This document shows, piece after piece, positions 1 through 9,061 of a stretch of DNA of 64,000 bases. Position 1 is the stretch's first letter; the number at the start of each line of letters is the position of its first letter. The translations under genes were made by a program, and so were the position numbers. The stretch lies in assembly GCA_016201105.1 (NCBI GenBank), contig JACQDN010000040.1, positions 1 to 64,000 on the forward strand. The letters run 5' to 3'. The stretch comes from Pseudomonadota bacterium. Lineage in GTDB: Bacteria; Pseudomonadota; Alphaproteobacteria; Micropepsales; Micropepsaceae. The notes under the pieces are model-generated. The model worked only from the letters and a program-made list of their open reading frames with translations. It had not been told where the DNA came from and did no database searches.

Positions 1-38
1 CAATGTTTTTTGGCCCAATGTCTTTGGGCCCCGTTTTG

Positions 39-725
39 ATGAATATAGCACGGATGGACGACCCCACCTGTTTCATTCGTGACAACACCGCGCTCATTTC
101 GCCGCCGCTTGTGCCGGAAGTGCGGCTGCATCTGGCGACGGAAGTGGTCCCTTTGTGGCGAAAAACGGAAGAGGAGCTGGAGGCAGAGGGCGTTCCGCCG
201 CCCTACTGGGCCTTTGCCTGGGCGGGCGGACAGGCACTCGCGCGCTATGTGCTCGATCATCCTGAATGCGTAGGCGAAAAATCCGTGATGGATTTGGGAT
301 CGGGATCTGGTCTGGTGGCGATCGCGGCTGCGAAAGCAGGCGCCCGTGAAATCGTCGCCGCCGACATTGACGCGTTCGCCGGCGCGGCCATCGCCATGAA
401 TGCCCGCGCCAATGGCGCGAAAGTTATGATCGAAACCAGCGACGTGATCGGCAGCGATGGCGGGTTCGACACCATCCTTGTCGGCGACATGTGTTACGAG
501 CGTCCCCTTGCAGAACGCTTGCTTGTCTGGCTGCAGGATTGCGTGCGCCGCGGCGCACTCGTGCTGCTCGGCGATCCCGGCCGCAGCTACTTTCCCAAAT
601 CCGGAATCGAAAAACTCGGGACCTATCGCGTGCAGACAACGCGCGAACTCGAAGACCGCGAAATTCGCGAAACCAGCGTCTACCGGTTGCTCGCCGACGC
701 GCGTCCGGGCGGCGGGCCGACATAA
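39..725 (+). CDS. class I SAM-dependent methyltransferase (ETFB-lysine/nicotinamide N-methyltransferase-like)
   Basis: Single-domain class I methyltransferase of about 230 residues. The SAM-binding glycine motif DLGSGSGLVAIAAAKAGA follows a PPYWAFAWAGGQALARY stretch, and an acidic end of beta-2 (AADID) is visible. The PPYWAF stretch is typical of the protein methyltransferase group that includes electron-transfer flavoprotein beta-subunit lysine methyltransferases and PrmA relatives, so a protein lysine is the likeliest substrate; this is inference. The start is uncertain: ATG at 39 or 54 fits the family N-terminus, no clear ribosome site is visible, and the frame is open to position 3. The 3' end overlaps the convergent citrate-synthase-like gene by 46 bases. 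Confidence 0.8.
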   Translation: MNIARMDDPTCFIRDNTALISPPLVPEVRLHLATEVVPLWRKTEEELEAEGVPPPYWAFAWAGGQALARYVLDHPECVGEKSVMDLGSGSGLVAIAAAKAGAREIVAADIDAFAGAAIAMNARANGAKVMIETSDVIGSDGGFDTILVGDMCYERPLAERLLVWLQDCVRRGALVLLGDPGRSYFPKSGIEKLGTYRVQTTRELEDREIRETSVYRLLADARPGGGPT

Positions 726-1900
726 CGAGCCCGAGGCCGGATCAATCCGCGCGTTTTGAGCTGCTCGATGCCGTGTGCGATCCATCCCGCGGTCCGGGCG
801 ACTGCGAACAGCGACATCTCATGACCGATGGAAAGCCCAAGCATCCGCATCAGAAGCGCGAGCGTGAAATCGATATTGGGAAAAAGTCCGGTGGCTTCGG
901 TGATGAGCAGCGGCGCTTCGATGGTCAAGCGCTTGTCCGCACCGGCCCGGTGCAGCGCGCCCAGCAATTCCTGCGCGCGGGGATCGCCGCTTTTATAGAC
1001 TGTGTGGCCAAACCCCGGGATGAGTTCGCCTTGCGAAACGCGCTCGCGCACCAAGGCGGCGATGTCGCCTTCAGCCAATCGTTCCAGCATCTGCGCCGCC
1101 ATCGGCCCTGCTCCACCATGCTTGGGGCCCTTGAGCGCAACGAGGCCCGCGATGACGGCATCGTAGAGATTGAGGCCGGTGGAGGCTGCGCAACGCAGCG
1201 TGAAGGTCGAGGCATTCAACTCGTGATCGGCGAGCAGCACCAGCGCACGGCGAAAAAGATCCTCCGCATGTTTGTGACCAGGCGCCCAGGCACGCGCCAT
1301 CTGGCGATGAATGGGATCGGCGGACGGCGCCGTGTTGAGAATGCATGCTGTGATGAGGCGCATGATGCGCGCGCCGATCTGCGTGCGCCCGTCCTGCGAA
1401 AGATTGTAGGCGCGCGGATCGGCATCGCTCGCCAGTGCCAATACCGCCACCGTGCGTGCCATCGGCGTTTCATTGCGCGTGGCCGACATCACCGCGCGCA
1501 TCGCCTCGGAGAGCACCGGCATGTTGGTCGGTGAAAACGGATCGCTGCCCGAGACGTCCCACAGCAGCGTCGCGGCTTGTTCCAGAGTCGCGCTCTGGGA
1601 AAGCGATACGGCATTCACGCCGCGATAGAGCGGGCCTTCGTCCGTGATCGTCGCTACCGCCGAATCCATCACCGGCATGTCGGCATCGAACGGCTTGTGG
1701 CCGCGCGCATCACCGGGGGGAGCCCTGCGATTTTTCAACGCCCGCACATCGTCGGCGCGATAGCGCCTGGCGCGGGTGTCGCCCACCGGCTCGGAGCGCA
1801 CCAAACCGCGGCTGACATAGGCGTAGAGAGTGGCCGGCGAGATCGCGAGTTCGGCGGCGGCCTCGTTGGCCGAGAGATAGAGCGGCTCAGAATTTTTCAT
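680..1900 (-). CDS. citrate synthase-family protein with N-terminal helix-turn-helix
   Basis: About 406 residues from ATG 1900 (a TTG 18 bases upstream is possible). Residues 1-60 form an excisionase/MerR-like HTH (SANEAAAELAISPATLYAYV, then RARRYRADDVRAL). The remainder is a citrate synthase fold with active-site regions GPKHGGAGPMA, PGFGHTVYKSGDPRA and NIDF, so both catalytic histidines and the aspartate appear present. It diverges from a second citrate synthase paralogue across a gap holding ATTGATCAA-type palindromes that it may bind itself. No Shine-Dalgarno is visible and the operator abuts the ATG, so the message may be nearly leaderless. Known of the family: HTH-fused citrate synthases occur beside a plain paralogue in alphaproteobacteria. 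Whether it makes citrate, 2-methylcitrate or another product cannot be read from sequence. Confidence 0.88.
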   Translation of the reverse strand: MKNSEPLYLSANEAAAELAISPATLYAYVSRGLVRSEPVGDTRARRYRADDVRALKNRRAPPGDARGHKPFDADMPVMDSAVATITDEGPLYRGVNAVSLSQSATLEQAATLLWDVSGSDPFSPTNMPVLSEAMRAVMSATRNETPMARTVAVLALASDADPRAYNLSQDGRTQIGARIMRLITACILNTAPSADPIHRQMARAWAPGHKHAEDLFRRALVLLADHELNASTFTLRCAASTGLNLYDAVIAGLVALKGPKHGGAGPMAAQMLERLAEGDIAALVRERVSQGELIPGFGHTVYKSGDPRAQELLGALHRAGADKRLTIEAPLLITEATGLFPNIDFTLALLMRMLGLSIGHEMSLFAVARTAGWIAHGIEQLKTRGLIRPRARYVGPPPGRASASNR

Positions 1901-1929
1901 ATTGATCAAGCTAATCAAGATTGATCAAT
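1901..1929. promoter_or_regulatory. palindromic operator between divergent citrate-synthase paralogues
   Basis: ATTGATCAA at 1901-1909 and the perfect 10-bp palindrome ATTGATCAAT at 1920-1929 are spaced 19 bp apart, about two helical turns, with a degenerate CTAATCAAG between them. The array touches the start codon of the HTH-citrate synthase and lies 62 bases upstream of the other gene. The HTH domain of the minus-strand product is the obvious candidate ligand; this is inference. Confidence 0.55.
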
Positions 1930-1990
1930 ACGTCGAGAGTGCCACCTTTTGTGCGTTGCAACAAGAAATGCATCGAAGGAGCTGAGTTCC

Positions 1991-3079
1991 ATGAATTTAC
2001 CCGCAAAAGGCCAGATCGGCCTCGACGGCATTCCGGCCGCCGAAACCGCCTTGAGCCATGTCGATGGCGAGAAGGGCGAATTGATCATCGCCGGCGAGCG
2101 CGTCGCCGATCTCGTCGCCAAAACGAGTTTCGAGGGCTTGACCGCCCAGCTTTGGTCCAAGGGGTCCGCCAAGCCGATCGGCGAAGCCGAAGTGCGCGCG
2201 TCTTTGGGCGAAGCCCGCCGCCATGCTTTCGCGCGCCTGCCCCGCCTGCTTCCGGCCACAGAAGGTCTTTCCGTTGTCGACGGCTTTCGCGCGGCGGTTG
2301 CGGGCCTGCACGCCGAGCCGGGTCTTTCGCATGACACGACCATTGTCGGTGCGATGCCTGTCATCGTGGGCGCGCTCGTGCGCTGCGCGAAAGACCAGGC
2401 GCCCATCGCGCCCGACCCCACGCTCAGCCATGCGGCCGATACGTTGCGCATGCTGCGCGGATCCGATCCAAGCGCCGAAGAAGCGCGTGCGCTCGATGCC
2501 TACTTCGTCACGGTCAGCGATCACGGCATGAATGCCTCGACGTTCACAAGCCGTGTTGTTGCGTCCACGCAAGCCGATCTCTTCTGCGCCGTCACCGCCG
2601 CATACTGCGCCTTGACCGGTCCGCTCCATGGCGGCGCCCCCGAGCCGGTGCTGGAAATGCTCGATGCCATCGGCACGCGCGAACGCATACACCCCTGGAT
2701 CGATTCCGCTTTGGCGCGCGGCGAGCGACTCATGGGATTTGGTCATCGCGTCTATCGCGTGCGCGATCCGCGCGCCGACGTGCTGAAGGCGGCGATCGAA
2801 CGTCTCGGTTCGAACATCACCGATCTTGGGTTCGCCGCCGAAGTGGAAGCCTATGCGCGCGAGGCGTTGCGCAAGAAGAATCCGGAGCGCGCGCTCGATA
2901 CCAATGTCGAGTTCTTCACCGCGATCCTGCTCGATGCGCTCAAGATTCCACGCCAGGCCTTCACGCCGATCTTTGCGACGGCGCGTTCGGCGGGTTGGAC
3001 CGCCCATGCGCGGGAACAGCAAAGACTCGGTCGCCTACTGCGCCCCAGCTCGCTCTACGTCGGGGCCTTGCCGGCCTGA
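1991..3079 (+). CDS. citrate synthase/methylcitrate synthase family protein
   Basis: 362 residues starting at ATG 1991, chosen because GAAGGAGCTGAG lies just upstream and residues before it in the open frame do not resemble the family. Active-site regions are LTGPLHGGAPEPV and MGFGHRVYRVRDPRA (two histidines). The third catalytic position reads NVEFFTA, with glutamate where classical citrate synthases have aspartate in NVDF. It forms a divergent pair with the HTH-fused paralogue. The two proteins may form a hetero-oligomer, or this one may be the enzyme and the HTH protein its regulator; neither can be decided here. A hairpin follows the stop codon. Confidence 0.87.
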   Translation: MNLPAKGQIGLDGIPAAETALSHVDGEKGELIIAGERVADLVAKTSFEGLTAQLWSKGSAKPIGEAEVRASLGEARRHAFARLPRLLPATEGLSVVDGFRAAVAGLHAEPGLSHDTTIVGAMPVIVGALVRCAKDQAPIAPDPTLSHAADTLRMLRGSDPSAEEARALDAYFVTVSDHGMNASTFTSRVVASTQADLFCAVTAAYCALTGPLHGGAPEPVLEMLDAIGTRERIHPWIDSALARGERLMGFGHRVYRVRDPRADVLKAAIERLGSNITDLGFAAEVEAYAREALRKKNPERALDTNVEFFTAILLDALKIPRQAFTPIFATARSAGWTAHAREQQRLGRLLRPSSLYVGALPA

Positions 3080-3095
3080 CATTCCAACCGAAACC

Positions 3096-3119
3096 ACCGG
3101 CTTGACCGTTCAAGCCGGT
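3096..3119 (+). terminator. perfect 10-bp stem hairpin after the citrate-synthase gene
   Basis: ACCGGCTTGA and TCAAGCCGGT flank a CCGT loop. There is no U-run after it, so it may be a weak or Rho-assisted terminator, or an mRNA 3'-end stabiliser. It separates the citrate-synthase gene from the downstream VOC gene. Confidence 0.45.
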
Positions 3120-3153
3120 GACGGCTAAAATAGAACAAATAGGGAACGATACA

Positions 3154-3498
3154 ATGCCTGCTGACGGTTATCTCGACTATGTCGAATTGCCTGGATCCGA
3201 CATTCCTGCGACCAAGCGCTTCTACGGCTCGGTCTTCGGTTGGACCTTTACCGACTATGGACCGGACTATGTTGCGTTCGACAGCGCGGGACGCACCGGC
3301 GGCTTCAATGCAGAGCGCAAAGTGGTTTCCGGGGGCGGCCCGCTTGTCGTCTTGTTCGCGACCGATCTCGACGGCATGGAAGCCAAGGTTCGCGCGGCCG
3401 GCGCGGAAATCACCGATCGCCAAACTTTCAGCGGCGGACGGCGATTTCATTTTCTCGATCCCAACGGCAATGAGATTGCCGTGTGGTCGGATAAGTAG
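3154..3498 (+). CDS. VOC (glyoxalase/bleomycin-resistance fold) family protein
   Basis: 114 residues, one vicinal-oxygen-chelate module: YVELPGSDIPATKRFYGSVFGWTF at the N-terminus and FHFLDPNGNEIAVWS at the C-terminus, the usual pattern of small stand-alone VOC proteins. The start at ATG 3154 is supported by AGGGAA nine bases upstream; the frame extends to a GTG at 3118 inside the preceding hairpin. Substrate unknown. These proteins are often lactoylglutathione-lyase-like or simply metal-binding domains, and nothing nearby narrows the role. Confidence 0.8.
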   Translation: MPADGYLDYVELPGSDIPATKRFYGSVFGWTFTDYGPDYVAFDSAGRTGGFNAERKVVSGGGPLVVLFATDLDGMEAKVRAAGAEITDRQTFSGGRRFHFLDPNGNEIAVWSDK

Positions 3499-3617
3499 CG
3501 CCGGCCAGGGTTCCGTTCATCTCCCCGCTGTTGGCGGCTACATGGGAGCCATGCAAAGGTGACCCTAAGCGAATCCGTGGACGAGACCGCCGCGCGATCC
3601 ATTGGGGGGCACATTTC

Positions 3618-5111
3618 ATGGCCAGCATTACGGAAGATCCAGTCGCTGAGGAACACGAACTCACACGGGCGCTCGGCCCCTGGCAGCTAACGGCGCTTGG
3701 CATCGGTGCAATTATTGGCACCGGTATTTTCGTCATTACCGGTCATGCTGCCGCAAGTTACGCGGGCCCAGGTGTTGTCATCTCGTTTGTCATTGCGGGC
3801 TTCGGCTGCCTCTTCGCGGGTCTTTGCTATGCCGAGTACGCCTCAATGATTCCGGTGGCGGGAAGCGCGTATACCTACACCTATTCCACATTGGGAAAAT
3901 TTCTTGCCTGGATCATCGGTTGGAATCTTGTGCTGGAATATCTGGCAGCTTCCTCAGTCGTCGCCGTGGGTTGGTCCGGCTACTTCACAAAACTAATGGG
4001 GCAGATGGGCATCCACTTGTCGGATGCTCTCGTCAATGCACCAATCGCTATGCAAAAAGCCATGACTACCGCAGGAGGATGCGCTCCGTCCGATTCCGGC
4101 AGTCTCGCGATGAATTTCGTGCCGACGGGAAACGTCGCAAACTTCGTGGCCATGGCCGCTATTCTTGTCATCACGGCGATATTGGTTGTTGGCATACGAG
4201 CATCGGCCCGCTTCAACACCACGATGGTCATCGTCAAGCTTTCCGTTGTCGTACTCGTCATTGCGTTCGGCTTACCCCTCATTCACATGTCGAATCTGAC
4301 TCCACTTATTCCACCGAACACGTGTGCATGGGGGCACTTCGGTTGGAGTGGTGTCCTACGCGCAACAGGCGTGATCTTCTTCGCCTATATCGGCTTTGAC
4401 GCGGTGAGTGTCGCCGCCCAGGAAGCGCGCAATCCTCAGCGTGACATGCCGATCGGCATTCTCGGATCTCTGGCAATTTGCACAGTGCTCTACATCTTGA
4501 TGTCGATCACCATGACCGGTCTCGCGCCATATACAAAATTGAATGTGGCGTTTCCGGTGTTCGTCGCGATCGACAGCGCGGGGCCGCAGCTGGCTTGGCT
4601 GGGCGTGGCGGTGAACGTTGCGGTCGTTGCCGGTCTAGCCGCTGTAATGCTCGTGCTGTTACTCGGCCAATCGCGAATTTTCTATGCGATGGCGAAGGAT
4701 GGTCTGGTCCCGCCGTTATTCAGTCGCATACATCCGCGCTTCCACACACCTTACGTCGGCACCATCATTACGGGCATTTTTGCCGCGGTACTGGCGGCCG
4801 TCGTTCCGCTCGACATTTTGGGTGAACTTGTCTCCATCGGCACGCTGGCGGCCTTCGTCATCGTTTGCTTCGGCATCATGGTTCTGCGTGTGAGAATGCC
4901 GAGAGCAAAGAGGCCGTTTCGTACTCCGTTTGTTTGGATCGTGGCGCCGCTCGGCATCATTATGTGCGGGGCAATGATGTATTGGCTGCCTGTGGACACT
5001 TGGATTCGGTTGGCCGTCTGGACCTTGATCGGACTGGTCATCTACTTCGGGTACAGCATCAGGCATGCAAAGCCGCCGCGCTGGCACATCGTCCAGGAGC
5101 CGGCGGAATAG
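3618..5111 (+). CDS. APC-family amino acid permease (cationic amino acid transporter-like)
   Basis: 497 residues with about 12 predicted membrane helices. The N-terminal GIGAIIGTGIFVITGHAA is the consensus substrate-binding break of TM1 in the APC superfamily, and FAYIGFDAVSVAAQEARNPQ is the TM6 to loop signature of the CAT/YfnA-like subgroup. Start ATG 3618 follows a GGGGGG tract; the frame is open 87 bases further upstream. Expected role is proton-coupled uptake or exchange of an amino acid across the inner membrane; substrate not determinable. A second, broken paralogue follows immediately, so the pair arose by tandem duplication. Confidence 0.88.
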   Translation: MASITEDPVAEEHELTRALGPWQLTALGIGAIIGTGIFVITGHAAASYAGPGVVISFVIAGFGCLFAGLCYAEYASMIPVAGSAYTYTYSTLGKFLAWIIGWNLVLEYLAASSVVAVGWSGYFTKLMGQMGIHLSDALVNAPIAMQKAMTTAGGCAPSDSGSLAMNFVPTGNVANFVAMAAILVITAILVVGIRASARFNTTMVIVKLSVVVLVIAFGLPLIHMSNLTPLIPPNTCAWGHFGWSGVLRATGVIFFAYIGFDAVSVAAQEARNPQRDMPIGILGSLAICTVLYILMSITMTGLAPYTKLNVAFPVFVAIDSAGPQLAWLGVAVNVAVVAGLAAVMLVLLLGQSRIFYAMAKDGLVPPLFSRIHPRFHTPYVGTIITGIFAAVLAAVVPLDILGELVSIGTLAAFVIVCFGIMVLRVRMPRAKRPFRTPFVWIVAPLGIIMCGAMMYWLPVDTWIRLAVWTLIGLVIYFGYSIRHAKPPRWHIVQEPAE

Positions 5112-5156
5112 CCAAACGTCAGAAGTCCGATTGATCCAAGACGGAGGAACGCGCCG

Positions 5157-6406
5157 ATGACGACCGTGAGCGATCTGGCACAACCCGATCCGGTTGTCGC
5201 AAGCGAGCATCAGCTTCAACGCGCGCTAGGGCCGGTCAGCCTGATCATGATCGGCATCGGTTCGATCATCGGTGCCGGTATTTTCGTCATCGCGGGAACG
5301 GCGGCGGCCGAACATGCCGGCCCCGCCGTTTTAATTTCTTTCGTGATTGCGGGACTGGGCTGTCTCTTCGCCGGCCTTTGCTACGCCGAATTCGCGTCCA
5401 TGATTCCGGAGTCCGGCAGCGCCTACACCTATGCCTACGCCACCATGGGCCGTTTCATGGCGTGGTTCATCGGCTGGAACATGGTGCTGGAATATCTGGT
5501 GTCGGCATCCACTGTGTCGGTGGGCTGGTCGGGATATCTGGTAAGCTTTCTGCAAAATCTCGGCTATCAGTTTCCGGCAGCCCTGGCGAACGCACCGATC
5601 GCCGGCACGGGCTTTCACGAGCTTCATCTCACGGGTGCCATCATCAATCTGCCCGCCGTGCTGCTCATCGTATTCCTAACTGTGTTCCTCGTCGTCGGTT
5701 CGAAGCGGTGTCGGTTGCCGCGCAGGAAGCGAAGAACCCAAGACGCGACCTGCCGATCGGAATTTTGGGCTCCCTTGCAATCTGCACCATCCTCTACATC
5801 GGCATGGCCGTGGTGCTGACCGGCGTCACCGACTGGCGCACGCTGGACGTTCCAAACCCGGTCTCCTTTGCGCTCGGCAAGATCGCTCAGCTTCAATGGA
5901 TCGTGATGCCGATCAATATCGGTGCGCTGGTTGGCCTCTCTTCCGTCGTGTTCGTTTCGCTCTATGGCCAAAGCCGCGTGTTCTATTCGATGGCGCGCGA
6001 CGGCTTCCTGCCGCCCGCCTTCTCCGCTGTGCACAAGCGTTACCGCACGCCGCATCGCGGTACGATCATCACCGGCTTCTTCGCAGCCCTGCTCGCCGCC
6101 GCGTTCCCACTCGATATTCTCGCCGACCTCGTTTCCATCGGCACGCTTTTGGCCTTCGTCGCGGTCTGCGGCGGAATTCTCATCTTGCGCCGCACGGCAC
6201 CCAAGGCGCGCCGGCCGTTTAAAACACCGTTCGCCTGGTTTGTAGCGCCTGCCGGCATCGCGACCTGCGGATTGATGATGTTCAGCCTTTCGGACGGGAC
6301 CTGGGTACGGCTGGTGGTTTGGACCGCGATCGGCATTCTGATCTTCTTCGTCTATGGCATCTGGCATGCGGCGCCGTCGAAGTGGAAAGTCGCGAACGAA
6401 GCCTGA
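5157..6406 (+). pseudogene. APC-family amino acid permease broken by internal deletion and frame change
   Basis: Tandem paralogue of the preceding permease. The first frame (5157 to about 5700) matches through VFLVVGS in TM5. Homology resumes in a different frame at FEAVSVAAQEAKNP and runs to 6406. Compared with the intact neighbour, about 66-68 codons (TM6 region, the following loop and next helix) are missing, and the reading frame shifts at the junction near 5698-5709. The junction sequence GGTTCGAAGCGG could encode either flank (GSK or GFEA), suggesting deletion between short repeats. ATG 5157 has a good GGAGG site. An assembly error is the alternative. As it stands it cannot make a full transporter. 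Confidence 0.8.
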
Positions 6407-6418
6407 TACCTTCGGCCT

Positions 6419-7945
6419 ATGGTCTACCGCTCGCTGAGGGACTTCATCGCCAAGCTCGAGAGCATGGGCGAACTCGTGCGCGTGCGCGAACCGGTCTCGA
6501 CCGCGCTCGAGATGACGGAGATCCAGACGCGGCTGCTTGCCGAAAACGGTCCTGCCGTCATTTTCGAAAAACCGCTCAGAGCGAATGGAATGCCGGGCGA
6601 CATGCCGGTGCTGGTCAATCTCTTCGGTACGGTCAAACGCGTCGCGCTGGGCGTCACCATGGGCGGTGTCGAACGCACCGATGCCGCAAGCTTGCGCGAA
6701 GTGGGCGAGATGTTGGCGATCCTGCGCCAGCCCGAACCGCCGCGCAGCTTCGGCGAAGCGATGGAGCTGCTGCCGCTCGCGCGTACGGCGATGAGCATGC
6801 GGCCCAAAACAATATCCTCGCCAGCCTGCCAACAAGTCGTTTTGAAAGGCAGCGATATCGATCTGCATCGCTTGCCGGTTCAGACCTGCTGGCCCGGCGA
6901 ACCCGCGCCGCTGATCACCTGGCCCCTCATCGTGACCAAAGGTCCGGGCGAGGCACGTGAAGACAATTACAATCTCGGCATTTATCGCCTGCAGGTGATC
7001 GCCAAAAACCAGACCTTGATGCGTTGGCTCAAACATCGCGGCGGGGCGCAGCATCACGCGCGCTGGGCGAAGGAGAAATCCGCGCCATTGCCGGCGGCGG
7101 CCGTTATCGGCGCCGATCCCGGCACGATCCTGGCGGCGGTGACGCCCGTTCCCGACACGCTGTCGGAATATCAATTCGCGGGATTGCTGCGCGGTCAGCG
7201 CGTGGAACTCGCCGATTGCGTGACCCAGCCCCTCAAAGTGCCGGCGGAAGCGGAGATCGTCATCGAAGGCGAAGTCTCGCTGTCCGATTATCGCGACGAG
7301 GGTCCGTATGGCGATCACACGGGCTACTACAATTCCGTCGAGCAGTTTCCCGTGTTCACAGTAACCGCGATCACCATGCGACGCGATCCGATTTACCTCT
7401 CCACGTTCACCGGGAGGCCGCCGGATGAACCCAGCGTGCTCGGCGAAGCCCTGAACGAAATTTTCATTCCGCTCTTCAAGCAACAGTTTCCCGAGATCGT
7501 CGATTTCTGGCTGCCGCCGGAAGGCTGCTCCTACCGCATCGCCGTGGTGAGCATGAAGAAAGCCTATCCCGGCCATGCCAAACGCGTGATGATGGCGGTG
7601 TGGTCGTATCTACGTCAGTTCATGTACACCAAATGGGTGATCGTGGTGGACGACGATATCGATGCGCGCAATTGGAAAGATGTAATGTGGGCGGTCTCCA
7701 CGCGCATGGACCCGGCACGCGACATCACCATCGTGGAGGGAACGCCGATCGACTACCTCGACTTTGCGTCGCCCGAAAGCGGCCTGGGTTCGAAAATCGG
7801 CCTGGATGCCACCAACAAGCTTTCGCCTGAAACCCACCGCGAATGGGGCCGCCTCATCCGCATGGACGAAGAAACAATTCGCACCGTCACCGAAAAATGG
7901 CGGCGTTTGGGCCTACCCGGGAGCGGAAAGCCGGTCTGGAAGTAG
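6419..7945 (+). CDS. ubiD: UbiD-family prenyl-FMN-dependent (de)carboxylase
   Basis: 508 residues, full length for UbiD. Visible family signatures: [18 protein letters not shown] at the N-terminus, the [13 protein letters not shown] metal/prFMN-binding region, and [12 protein letters not shown] with the catalytic glutamate. UbiD enzymes decarboxylate 3-polyprenyl-4-hydroxybenzoate in ubiquinone synthesis or related aromatic/unsaturated acids, using prenylated FMN made by UbiX. No ubiX or other ubi gene is adjacent, so the substrate could differ from ubiquinone precursors. The ATG lies 13 bases after the permease remnant's stop with no strong Shine-Dalgarno. Confidence 0.9.
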   Translation: MVYRSLRDFIAKLESMGELVRVREPVSTALEMTEIQTRLLAENGPAVIFEKPLRANGMPGDMPVLVNLFGTVKRVALGVTMGGVERTDAASLREVGEMLAILRQPEPPRSFGEAMELLPLARTAMSMRPKTISSPACQQVVLKGSDIDLHRLPVQTCWPGEPAPLITWPLIVTKGPGEAREDNYNLGIYRLQVIAKNQTLMRWLKHRGGAQHHARWAKEKSAPLPAAAVIGADPGTILAAVTPVPDTLSEYQFAGLLRGQRVELADCVTQPLKVPAEAEIVIEGEVSLSDYRDEGPYGDHTGYYNSVEQFPVFTVTAITMRRDPIYLSTFTGRPPDEPSVLGEALNEIFIPLFKQQFPEIVDFWLPPEGCSYRIAVVSMKKAYPGHAKRVMMAVWSYLRQFMYTKWVIVVDDDIDARNWKDVMWAVSTRMDPARDITIVEGTPIDYLDFASPESGLGSKIGLDATNKLSPETHREWGRLIRMDEETIRTVTEKWRRLGLPGSGKPVWK

Positions 7946-8012
7946 TCGGCTTTTCTTGCCTGCGCGGTCCCCACTATGACTTAATCGTCATCAAAAGGGG
8001 TGGGGGCATCTC

Positions 8013-8984
8013 ATGAAACATCTGTCGCAACGAGTCCTTGTGGGACTTCTTGGCATGGCGGCTTTCGTCCTGCCGACTACTTCCTTGCGCGCGGCAGACT
8101 GCACGCTCAAGCGCATGGCCGATTTGGACATGATGGCAGTGGACGACGCAGTCATCGTGCCGGTCGGTGTAAACGGCACCCAACATAATTTTCTCGTCGA
8201 TACGGGCGGGGTCTACAGCCAACTCTATGAGGACGTGGCCAAACAGCTTGGGCTGAAACCGCAATCGCTCGCACAATATCTCGAAATCTATCAAGGCGGC
8301 TACCAATTCAAGAATGGTGTTACGATTCAATCTTTCACAATCGGAAACAATGAAGCAAAATATTTTCGTGTCCTTATAGGTCCAGCTGACCAGCCGGCTG
8401 GGCCTAACAGGCCGGACGGGGTCCTATCGCCCGATATGCTTTCGCTGTTCGATCTCGATTTCGATTTCGCGAACAGGAAGCTGAACCTGTTTTCGCCTGA
8501 TCACTGCGACGGCAAAGTCGTCTACTGGGCTCCAAATTATGACGAAGTACCCTTCCAGTATTCGAGCAACGACAACCACATCAGGTTCGCTTTGGAGCTG
8601 GACGGCCAGACTATGACCGCAATGCTGGACACCGGCTCAACGTTCAGCTGGCTCACACCGGTCGGGCAGCGCGTGCTCGGTATCCATTCGGATACGCCTG
8701 GGACCGAAACCGTGCCCGGTCAGGTGAAAGGATATCGTCATCAGTTCAAGACAATTTCATTGAAAGGCATCGCCGTCAGCAATCCGATGCTCTATCTGGA
8801 ATCCAATGCCGCTGAAGAAGCGTTTCGCAGAGCGCACCCCGAAAAGCAAACCAACGATCCCATTTACGGCTATAGTCTAAAGCAACCGCAGGTCATTCTT
8901 GGGCTGAACGTGCTTAGGGCGCTTCATATCTACATCGATTTCAAGGAGAAGAAACTGTACGTAACGGCGGCTAACGCACATTGA
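8013..8984 (+). CDS. secreted two-lobed retropepsin-like aspartyl protease
   Basis: 323 residues with a cleavable signal peptide (about residues 1-28, ending SLRAAD). Two aspartic protease motifs lie in one chain: FLVDTGG with Asp63 and AMLDTGSTFSW with Asp206, each followed by hydrophobic segments and a late HxYIDFKEKKLYV strand pair. This is the layout of an internally duplicated retropepsin or a bacterial pepsin-like protein, with one catalytic Asp per lobe. Periplasmic or outer-membrane location is likely. It is a paralogue of the next gene; they share a DHC(D/E)GKV(V/I)YW segment. Protease activity is inferred; substrate unknown. Confidence 0.75.
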   Translation: MKHLSQRVLVGLLGMAAFVLPTTSLRAADCTLKRMADLDMMAVDDAVIVPVGVNGTQHNFLVDTGGVYSQLYEDVAKQLGLKPQSLAQYLEIYQGGYQFKNGVTIQSFTIGNNEAKYFRVLIGPADQPAGPNRPDGVLSPDMLSLFDLDFDFANRKLNLFSPDHCDGKVVYWAPNYDEVPFQYSSNDNHIRFALELDGQTMTAMLDTGSTFSWLTPVGQRVLGIHSDTPGTETVPGQVKGYRHQFKTISLKGIAVSNPMLYLESNAAEEAFRRAHPEKQTNDPIYGYSLKQPQVILGLNVLRALHIYIDFKEKKLYVTAANAH

Positions 8985-9061
8985 GTATTCTGCGCTTGAC
9001 CGAGCTTGGAAAATAATTCTCCTATTGCCGGATCAGAGGGAATGTTCGGGGCGGGGGCTGT

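Noticed and set aside
491-1534. 347-codon plus-strand frame across the HTH-citrate synthase
   Set aside because: Shadow frame with Arg-rich composition; citrate synthase motifs on the minus strand are clear.
5624-7576. 650-codon open frame on the minus strand opposite ubiD
   Set aside because: It is the antisense shadow of a GC-rich conserved gene and shows low-complexity His/Arg/Asp composition; UbiD motifs on the plus strand explain the region.
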